This document shows, piece by piece, positions 1 through 4,807 of a stretch of 6,450 bases of DNA. The position numbers were made by a program, and so were the translations under genes. The notes under the pieces were generated by a model. The model did no database searches and had not been told where the DNA came from. It worked only from the letters and a program-made list of their open reading frames with translations. Origin of the DNA: RBG-16-57-9 sp964462185. Its GTDB lineage: Archaea > Thermoproteota > Bathyarchaeia > TCS64. Positions within the stretch are counted from its first letter, which is position 1. The number at the start of each line of letters is the position of its first letter. The stretch is taken from positions 1-6,450 of the forward strand of contig CAYWWV010000057.1 in NCBI GenBank assembly GCA_964462185.1. The letters are read 5' to 3'.

Positions 1-10
1 ACTAGTAATT

Positions 11-96
11 TGGTGCGGGGGGTGGGATTCGAACCCACGGAGGACTGATCCATCAGGACCTGAACCTGACCCCTTTGGCCACTCGGGAACCCCCGC
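11..96 (-). tRNA. tRNA-Leu (anticodon CAG), class II, CCA encoded
   Basis: Read on the minus strand, this is a complete 86-nt tRNA. The acceptor stem is a perfect 7-bp pairing of GCGGGGG (96-90) with CCCCCGC (21-15), followed by an encoded ACCA at 14-11. The T arm is GTGGG-TTCGAAT-CCCAC. The anticodon stem TCAGG/CCTGA encloses the loop TTCAGGT, which places anticodon CAG at 62-60 and decodes the leucine codon CUG. A long variable arm with a GGA/TCC stem and TCAG loop makes it class II, as expected for leucine. There is no intron. The 5' end faces the divergently transcribed transporter gene. Confidence 0.96.
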
Positions 97-121
97 TCGC
101 AAACCATTTGGGTGGTCTCTC

Positions 122-129
122 GGATATGA
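122..129 (-). promoter_or_regulatory. candidate TATA box for tRNA-Leu
   Basis: On the minus strand the A/T-rich element TCATATCC lies about 26-33 nt upstream of the tRNA 5' end at 96, the usual spacing between an archaeal TATA box and its start site. The match to consensus is modest. The palindromic TTTAAA at 152-157 is an alternative that would give a 5' leader of about 30 nt, to be removed by RNase P. Confidence 0.3.
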
Positions 130-151
130 ATCTTACCCCCGATGGAATACC

Positions 152-157
152 TTTAAA
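152..157 (+). promoter_or_regulatory. TATA box of the MFS transporter gene
   Basis: TTTAAA, preceded by an A-rich stretch (GAATAC, 145-150) that partly resembles a BRE, stands in otherwise GC-rich DNA. Its centre is about 28 nt before the ATG at 183. Archaeal transcription starts about 25-27 nt downstream of the TATA centre, so the transcript should begin at or next to this ATG. That gives a leaderless mRNA and supports 183 as the translation start. The element is a palindrome and could also act toward the tRNA. Confidence 0.5.
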
Positions 158-182
158 ACCAAGCTCCACAGGGCTGGATTGT

Positions 183-1379
183 ATGGAAGAAAAGCCCCTC
201 AGAGTCAACAGGGTTCTCCTGGCCACCGGCTTCACCCAGATGTTCGGAGACAGCCTCAACAACAGGTTCAACAACCTCCTAGTGGCCTCGGCAGGGGCCT
301 CGGTGGGCCAGATGGGGTTCCTACAGGGCGCCCGAACCCTGGGGAACAACCTGACCCAGCTGGTCTTCGGCAGGCTAGCCGACCGATGGGGTAAACGGGT
401 CTTCGTCTCCACCGGCAGGCTCCTCAACGCCGCCGCCATAGCAGGCCTCCTCTTCACCCGGGAGCCCACCACCCTCATCGCCCTGGTGGTGCTGAGCAGC
501 TTCTTTAACAGCATGGCCATCCCCGCCTGGAACAGCCTGGTGGGAGACTACACCGAGGAGTCCACCCGGGGCAGGGTGTTGGGGGCCGTCAACAGCATGA
601 GCCAGCTAGGCAGCTTCGCAGCCATGGCCGTGGCCGTCGCCCTCAGCCTGGGCCAGGAGGGGGCCACCACGGTGGAGAGCTACCGAGTGGTCCTCTCCCT
701 GGCCGCGGGGGCCTGCCTGGCAAGCGGCTTAATGGTCTGGCTCACAGAAGAGAAGCCCCCAGCACCCCGAAAGGAAAAACTGGACTTTAGAAAGGTGGCC
801 GAGGACCACCGACTCACCAGATACCTGGCCCTCAACTTCCTCTACGGGGTGGGCATGAGCTTCGCCTGGCCCCTGTTCCCCATGGTGATAACCCACCGCC
901 TAGGACTCAAACTCTGGCAGATTGGAGCCCTCAGCCTCACCAGCAGCCTGGTGGGAGCCCTCACCCAGAGAGGAATAGGGAGATTCATGGACAAACAAGG
1001 CAGGAAACCCGTGGTCATCGCCAGCAGGGTAACCATGGCGGTGGCCCCCCTCACCTACGCCCTAGCCACCCAGTGGTGGCACATAGCCCTCGGCGAGCTC
1101 TTCCTGGGTCTAGGCATGGCCGCCTGGATGAGCAGCGAGTCCACCTACATGATAGACCTGGCCCCCCCAGGGCTGAGGGCCACCTACCTGGCCAGCAGCA
1201 CCGCCGCCTTCGGCGTGGCCAGCTTCCTAGGGAGCAACCTGGGAGGCCACATCATCGAGACATACCTCAACGGCTTGGAGGGGCTAAACACGGGGCTCTA
1301 CATCAGCAGCCTCCTAAGAGCCCTATTTGGGCTGGCATACCTCCTAGCCCACGAGTCCCGCACACCAGAAACCAATTAA
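183..1379 (+). CDS. major facilitator superfamily (MFS) transporter
   Basis: The gene encodes a predicted inner-membrane secondary transporter of 398 residues, the normal size for a 12-helix MFS protein. The signature loop 2-3 motif GRLADRWGKR is at residues 63-72, and its half-repeat counterpart GRFMDKQGRKP at 266-276, so both six-helix halves are present. A charged, proline-rich interdomain loop spans about residues 188-212. Hydrophobic helices alternate throughout, for example 83-117, 145-157, 171-187, 216-236, 243-261, 277-312 and 377-389. The substrate cannot be read from the sequence; drug or metabolite efflux is common among such proteins. The frame stays open upstream to a TTG at 75, but that codon lies inside the tRNA gene. 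The ATG at 126 would precede the expected transcription start. The ATG at 183 fits both the TATA spacing and the usual short MFS N-terminus. The metallo-hydrolase gene follows after 29 nt and may be cotranscribed. Confidence 0.9.
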   Translation: MEEKPLRVNRVLLATGFTQMFGDSLNNRFNNLLVASAGASVGQMGFLQGARTLGNNLTQLVFGRLADRWGKRVFVSTGRLLNAAAIAGLLFTREPTTLIALVVLSSFFNSMAIPAWNSLVGDYTEESTRGRVLGAVNSMSQLGSFAAMAVAVALSLGQEGATTVESYRVVLSLAAGACLASGLMVWLTEEKPPAPRKEKLDFRKVAEDHRLTRYLALNFLYGVGMSFAWPLFPMVITHRLGLKLWQIGALSLTSSLVGALTQRGIGRFMDKQGRKPVVIASRVTMAVAPLTYALATQWWHIALGELFLGLGMAAWMSSESTYMIDLAPPGLRATYLASSTAAFGVASFLGSNLGGHIIETYLNGLEGLNTGLYISSLLRALFGLAYLLAHESRTPETN

Positions 1380-1408
1380 ACCCTCCCGCGAATTCTAAGA
1401 CGATCAAG

Positions 1409-2044
1409 ATGGAGTTGAAATGGCTTGGACACGCCACATGGCTCCTAACCACCCAAGGGAAAACCCTGTACCTAGACCCCTACGCCGGCGAGTACCAGGG
1501 AGAGGCCTACGCCATCCTCTGCACCCACCACCACGACGACCACTGTAAACCCGAGAAAGTAGAGGCAGCCCTAGGCGAGAAAACAGTAATCATAGCCCCC
1601 GAGGAGTGCGGGCGAAAGCTGGGGCGAGAGGTGGTCTCCCTCAAGCCAGGTGAGTCTTGGGAGGGGGAGGGTGTGAAGGTGACGGCGGTGGAGGCCTACA
1701 ACGTGAGGAGGTTCCGGAGCCCTGGAAACCCCTTCCACCCCAAGGGAGTGGGTGTGGGCTACATAATAGAGGCAGAGGGGAAGCGGGTATACCACATGGG
1801 GGACACCGACTTCATCGAGGAGATGAAGGATGTGGGGCCCATCGATGTGATGCTGGTGCCCAGCGGGGGGACCTACACCATGGACAATGAGGAGGCAGCC
1901 GAGGCCACCAAGGCCATACGCCCCAAGGTGGCCATACCCATGCACATATGGGAAACCAACCCCCGGGAATACAAGAAGCTGGTGGAATCCAGCTGCGAAA
2001 CCAAAGTCATCATATTGGAGCCGGGGGAGACCCACCGGCTGTAG
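1409..2044 (+). CDS. metallo-beta-lactamase-fold metal-dependent hydrolase (UlaG/UPF0173-like)
   Basis: This is a 211-residue cytosolic hydrolase with the compact MBL fold. It opens with WLGHAT (residues 5-10), the usual N-terminus of the UlaG/UPF0173 branch, followed by LDPY (22-25). The metal-binding motif HHHDDH is at 40-45 and fits HxHxDH. Further metal ligands are likely H129 and D132 in HMGDTD and H179 in IPMHI. These conserved sites suggest a di-metal (Zn or Mn) hydrolase; the substrate is unknown, and relatives include lactonases and phosphodiesterases. The open frame extends upstream, but only as an overlap with the transporter. The ATG at 1409 directly precedes the conserved MELKWLGHA start. 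No clear Shine-Dalgarno site or TATA box is visible in the 29-nt gap, so it is probably read from the transporter transcript. Its stop abuts the stop of the convergent amidohydrolase gene. Confidence 0.88.
   Translation: MELKWLGHATWLLTTQGKTLYLDPYAGEYQGEAYAILCTHHHDDHCKPEKVEAALGEKTVIIAPEECGRKLGREVVSLKPGESWEGEGVKVTAVEAYNVRRFRSPGNPFHPKGVGVGYIIEAEGKRVYHMGDTDFIEEMKDVGPIDVMLVPSGGTYTMDNEEAAEATKAIRPKVAIPMHIWETNPREYKKLVESSCETKVIILEPGETHRL
2019..2040. terminator. GC-rich hairpin at the convergent gene ends
   Basis: AGCCGGGGG (2019-2027) pairs with CCC plus CCGGCT (2031-2033 and 2035-2040), with a 3-nt loop and a single bulged A at 2034. It lies inside the last codons of the MBL gene and begins 4 nt after the stop codon of the minus-strand amidohydrolase, where a 3' end element would be expected. 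No T-run follows on either strand, so it does not resemble a typical archaeal poly-T terminator. It may protect the mRNA end or be a product of GC-rich coding sequence. Confidence 0.3.
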
Positions 2045-3469
2045 CTACCTCTCCCACATATCCAGCGGAGGCTCCAACCCCTCCGGCAGGGGGCTAACAT
2101 AGGTCCTGCCCCTAGTCCTCTCCCGGTGCTCCTCCCAAGCCTTTTTCAACAGCTCGCCATCAGTCAACAGCTCCAAAGCCGAGGCAGCCATGACCTTGGC
2201 CGCGAAGAGGAGGCTCTTGTGGCCTATGCTGTGGGCGCTGCACGCCACATTAATCCAGCTGTGGCCTGGGGCCCCCAGAGGCCAGGTGGCGGTGCTGAAC
2301 TCCATGGTGGGACACTGCCAAGAGACATCCGAGACATCGGTGGAGCCCTTACTCACCTCCCCCTCGTTCCAGGCGTCGGGGACGGTGCGATCCATAACCA
2401 CGTCCACCAACTCCTCCCACCCCGGCCTCTTGGTCTTCCGCAGGGCCTCCACCTTCTCCTCCCTTGACACGGTGCTGACCACCTCCTCGGCGAACTTCAA
2501 CTCCTCCTCGGTGTACTCAGGGGGGCCAATCTCACGCATCTTCTGGGTCACCAACTCGCTCAGCACCCTGCTGGGCAGCTTGTTGTAGATGGCCTTGAGG
2601 AACTCCACCTCGAAACGGGTCTCAGTCATGAGGGCGGCACCCTCGGCTATCTTCAAGACCCTCTGGTAGATCTGGTCAACCTGCTCCCGCTCAGGCGCCC
2701 TGATCAAATACCAGACCCGAGCGTAGTCGGGTACAACATTCGGCTGCCCGCCCCCCTCCTCGATCACATAGTGGATACGAGCCTCCTGGACCACATGCTC
2801 CCTCAGATAGTTGACGCCCACATTCATCAGCTCCACCGCATCCAAGGCGCTTCGCCCCATCTCAGGGCTCCCAGCGGCGTGAGCCGTCTTCCCATAGAAG
2901 TGGAACTTGACGCTGTTGTTGGCCAGGCTGCTGGCCAAGCTGGCCATGTTCATGCTGCCTGGATGGTGGCTCAACACCGCGTCCACCCCCTGGAACACCC
3001 CCGCCCTCACCATCCAAACCTTGCCGCTGGCGCTTTCCTCAGCAGGAGTCCCAAAAAACTTCACAGTCCCCTTCAAACCATGCTTCTCCATGGCAGCCTT
3101 CACAGCCAAGGCGGCGGCCAGGCCCGAGGCCCCGTGGATGTTATGCCCACAGCCGTGTCCAGGAGCACCTTCAACCAAGGGCTTCTTGTAGGGGACTCGA
3201 TCTTGGCTAAGCCCTGGAAGGGCGTCGTACTCACCCATGATGCCTATGACTGGCTTGCCCTCTCCCCATGTGGCTACGAGAGCCGTGGGCATTCCAGCCA
3301 CCCCCCTCTCCACGGTGAACCCGTGCTTCTCCAGGGTCTCCGCCAGCAGCCTGGAGGACTTGGTCTCCAGCAACCCCAGCTCGGCGAACTCCCAAATACG
3401 GTCACTAACCTCTATAATCTCGTCTCGGTGATCCTCGATCCACCTCAACGCAGTTTTCTGAGCATCCAT
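2045..3469 (-). CDS. M20 family (M20D, AbgB-like) metallo-amidohydrolase
   Basis: This is a 474-residue cytosolic di-zinc amidohydrolase, full length for the AbgB group. That group includes p-aminobenzoyl-glutamate hydrolase subunit B and is related to aminoacylases and plant IAA-amino acid hydrolases. Visible motifs, in order, are GEYDALPG at 79-86, the metal-binding HGCGHN at 105-110, PAEE at 142-145 (catalytic-base glutamate and neighbour), SHHPG at 167-171, GKTAHAAGSPE in the lid/dimerisation domain (193-203; lid about 184-295), GSTDVSDVSW at 375-384 and late histidines at 403 and 417. The length, the GEYDALPG motif and GSTDVSDVSW favour AbgB over generic ArgE/DapE peptidases. The start ATG at 3469 gives the standard N-terminus and has a TATA-like box at the right distance. 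An unrecognised ORF ends 9 nt upstream. The exact amide substrate is not determined; acyl- or aroyl-amino acids are likely. Confidence 0.92.
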   Translation of the reverse strand: MDAQKTALRWIEDHRDEIIEVSDRIWEFAELGLLETKSSRLLAETLEKHGFTVERGVAGMPTALVATWGEGKPVIGIMGEYDALPGLSQDRVPYKKPLVEGAPGHGCGHNIHGASGLAAALAVKAAMEKHGLKGTVKFFGTPAEESASGKVWMVRAGVFQGVDAVLSHHPGSMNMASLASSLANNSVKFHFYGKTAHAAGSPEMGRSALDAVELMNVGVNYLREHVVQEARIHYVIEEGGGQPNVVPDYARVWYLIRAPEREQVDQIYQRVLKIAEGAALMTETRFEVEFLKAIYNKLPSRVLSELVTQKMREIGPPEYTEEELKFAEEVVSTVSREEKVEALRKTKRPGWEELVDVVMDRTVPDAWNEGEVSKGSTDVSDVSWQCPTMEFSTATWPLGAPGHSWINVACSAHSIGHKSLLFAAKVMAASALELLTDGELLKKAWEEHRERTRGRTYVSPLPEGLEPPLDMWER

Positions 3470-3478
3470 AGTAATCTG

Positions 3479-3758
3479 TTATAATTGGAGACAGTTTGTA
3501 AAATATTTATGCAGTCCAGGCGCCAGCTGCTGTAGAAGCCTCCTAAGGTCGACCACCCTGTAAGCAGGCTTGTAGGCCTCCCGGTATCTACGGCTGTGGT
3601 GGCGGGGCTTAACACCGTCTCTATCCAACTCCTCAGTTAATGCCTCAAAGCCCTCCCAAGGTAAGCCTACCTCTCCACTGTGAACCAGTTTACAGGTCTC
3701 CCCCCATAGCCAAAGGAAATCCTCCTGTCCACCCCACTCACCTGTCTCCTTCATGGCC
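3479..3758 (-). CDS. hypothetical protein, probably the C-terminal part of a gap-interrupted gene
   Basis: I do not recognise this family. From the ATG at 3754 it would be 91 residues, but the frame has no stop before the gap at 3759, so that methionine may be internal. The protein is rich in Trp and charged residues: it has a FLWLWGE segment, an HSGEVGLPWEGF segment, and a basic/aromatic stretch containing RHHSRRYREAYKPAYRVV. The paired histidines and regular Tyr/Arg pattern look like a conserved motif rather than noise. No membrane segment or signal peptide is seen. Codon use (GAG, AGG, CTT, GGC) is like the neighbouring genes. It ends in TAA 9 nt before the amidohydrolase start on the same strand and could be cotranscribed with it. 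Coding status is likely; the function is unknown. Confidence 0.5.
3500..3510 (-). promoter_or_regulatory. candidate TATA box of the amidohydrolase gene
   Basis: On the minus strand ATAAATATTTT forms a strong A/T-rich island whose centre is about 36 nt before the amidohydrolase ATG at 3469. A start site about 26 nt downstream would give a leader of roughly 10 nt. No Shine-Dalgarno sequence precedes the ATG, which fits a short or absent leader. The box lies inside the last codons of the upstream ORF, so the gene could have its own internal promoter as well as readthrough. Confidence 0.45.
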
Positions 3759-3858
3759 NNNNNNNNNNNNNNNNNNNNNNNNNNNNNNNNNNNNNNNNNN
3801 NNNNNNNNNNNNNNNNNNNNNNNNNNNNNNNNNNNNNNNNNNNNNNNNNNNNNNNNNN
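3759..3858. other. assembly gap of 100 Ns
   Basis: Exactly 100 undetermined bases. A round 100 is a common placeholder for a gap of unknown length, so distances and reading frames across it cannot be trusted. The linkage of the left and right halves depends on scaffolding. Any open frame drawn through it is artificial. Confidence 0.98.
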
Positions 3859-3915
3859 CACGTGTCCCGAAATCAGCCTCCTCAATGCTCGGGCATCCAG
3901 TTTAGACATCATCAT
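3859..3915 (-). CDS. N-terminal fragment of a minus-strand gene cut by the gap
   Basis: Three consecutive ATG codons (3915-3907) open a frame that reads MMMSKLDARALRRLISGHV and then enters the gap without a stop. A basic amphipathic start with ARALRRLI is a plausible protein N-terminus. It lies on the same strand as the hypothetical ORF ending at 3479 and could be its beginning, giving a protein of about 145 residues if the gap is near its nominal size. The two parts are in frame only if the true gap length leaves remainder 2 on division by 3, and a literal 100 does not. Only 19 codons are visible, so this is tentative. Confidence 0.4.
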
Positions 3916-4077
3916 TGTTTGGGATGAGGCCCTGATAAACCATAGGTTGGTGTGAAAAGCTAAATAGGATCAGAGCAAAGGTATTCCAGCCTCAAGGGTG
4001 GGACACGAGGTACAACGCTGTGTTTGAGTCTTTATGGGGGAGCAGTAAACAGAGGCCTACAGTCAAGGAGGTTGGAT
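3916..4077. promoter_or_regulatory. divergent intergenic region with candidate promoter for the kaiC-like operon
   Basis: About 160 bp separate the minus-strand fragment from the plus-strand KaiC-like gene. On the plus strand GAAAAG (3954-3959) followed by CTAAATAGG (3960-3968) resembles a BRE plus TATA box. It predicts a start near 3990 and a leader of about 88 nt. A weaker alternative, CTTTAT at 4030-4035, would give a leader of about 20 nt. On the minus strand GGTTTATC (3940-3933) is a weak candidate for the opposite gene. I see no RNA gene or riboswitch fold I can support here. Confidence 0.35.
4065..4072 (+). promoter_or_regulatory. strong Shine-Dalgarno site that fixes the KaiC-like start
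   Basis: AAGGAGGT is complementary to the 16S rRNA 3' tail and leaves 6 nt (4072-4077) between its GGAGG core and the ATG at 4078. It rules out the longer reading from 4024, whose extra 18 residues show no family features. Confidence 0.8.
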
Positions 4078-4797
4078 ATGAGTAGAGTTAGATTAGGAGT
4101 TCCAGGGCTTGATGAGATGTTTCACGGAGGGGTGCCGAGGGGAAGCATCATTCTAGTATGTGGGGGTCCGGGGGTTGGCAAGACCGTCATGACTCTGCAG
4201 TATACCAAGAACGCTGTGGAGCAGGAGGAGCCAGTGGTCTACATCAGCCTTGAGGAGCCCATGGACAAGAAAGCCGAGAACGCCAGGGCCTTCGGCTGGG
4301 ATGTCAAGGCCTGGGAGGAGAAGGGGCTTCTAGAGGTGATGGACCTGTATATGGTGCCCCACAGCCAGGGGCTTGTTGAACCCATCGACAGGAGACGTGG
4401 GAAGATCCAGTTTAGCATCGAGAACGAGCTGGAAACCCTGGTGAAGAGGTCGAAGGCAAAACACGTGGTCCTCGACCCACTGACCAGCATCCTCATACAC
4501 GAGTCCAGATCAGGGAGGAAGCGGTTCATGGTGAGCCAGCTGTTTCAAACCATCCGAGACCTGGGCTGCACCAGCCTCATAACCAGTGAGGGTATACCCA
4601 GCGAAGGCGATTTTTACATGGAACAGTTCCTCGCCGACGGCGTAATACTCCTAGAGAAAAACCTCCAAGACTACAGGCTCATCAAAACCCTGCGCATAGA
4701 CAAGATGAGGGGCATCGACTTCGACGACCAGCCCCGCAGATACGTGATATCCAGTAAGGGTATGCAGGTCTTCAACAAAGAGGCAGTACTAATTTAG
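4078..4797 (+). CDS. single-domain KaiC/RecA-superfamily ATPase
   Basis: The gene encodes a 239-residue cytosolic ATPase of the archaeal KaiC-like (KaiC domain/RAD55) group, with one RecA domain instead of the two in cyanobacterial KaiC. It opens with VPGLDEMFHGGVPRGS (8-23), the standard KaiC-domain lead-in. Walker A GGPGVGKT is at 29-36, ISLEE with the paired catalytic glutamates at 56-60, Walker B VVLDPLTS at 130-137 (D133), TSEG at 169-172, ADGVILL at 186-192 and the DKMRG motif at 208-212. All expected catalytic residues are intact. Such proteins hydrolyse ATP, often form hexamers and are thought to work in signalling; specific partners are rarely known. Residues 75-120, between the catalytic glutamates and Walker B, vary most in the family. 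The next gene begins 10 nt after its stop, so the two are almost certainly cotranscribed and may act together. Confidence 0.92.
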   Translation: MSRVRLGVPGLDEMFHGGVPRGSIILVCGGPGVGKTVMTLQYTKNAVEQEEPVVYISLEEPMDKKAENARAFGWDVKAWEEKGLLEVMDLYMVPHSQGLVEPIDRRRGKIQFSIENELETLVKRSKAKHVVLDPLTSILIHESRSGRKRFMVSQLFQTIRDLGCTSLITSEGIPSEGDFYMEQFLADGVILLEKNLQDYRLIKTLRIDKMRGIDFDDQPRRYVISSKGMQVFNKEAVLI

Positions 4798-4802
4798 AGG
4801 TG
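4797..4802 (+). promoter_or_regulatory. Shine-Dalgarno site overlapping the kaiC-like stop codon
   Basis: GAGGTG starts with the last base of the TAG stop and leaves 5 nt before the ATG at 4808. This placement suggests translational coupling between the ATPase and the downstream adenylating enzyme. Confidence 0.65.
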
Positions 4803-4807
4803 TCCAC

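Noticed and set aside
53..520. 155-codon minus-strand open frame over the tRNA and transporter start
   Set aside because: It overlaps the tRNA gene and lies opposite the MFS coding region, and its Arg/Pro/Leu-rich composition is typical of antisense translation.
1073..1408. N-terminal extension of the MBL hydrolase frame into the transporter gene
   Set aside because: The extension is out-of-frame translation of the MFS C-terminus. The conserved MBL N-terminus begins at the ATG at 1409.
1571..2035. 154-codon minus-strand open frame opposite the MBL hydrolase
   Set aside because: It is a shadow of the metallo-hydrolase gene, rich in Gly/His/Leu with no recognisable domain.
2771..3484. 237-codon plus-strand open frame opposite the amidohydrolase
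   Set aside because: It is antisense to a gene with clear M20 motifs. GC-rich wobble positions suppress stops on the opposite strand, and its translation has low-complexity His/Pro/Leu character and no family motifs.
3640..3927. Plus-strand open frame running through the N block
   Set aside because: Undetermined bases create artificial continuity, and the flanks translate better on the minus strand.
3861..4007. 8-bp inverted repeat, CGTGTCCC at 3861-3868 and GGGACACG at 4000-4007
   Set aside because: It is short and widely spaced, and nothing at either end suggests a mobile element. It is expected by chance in a window of this size.
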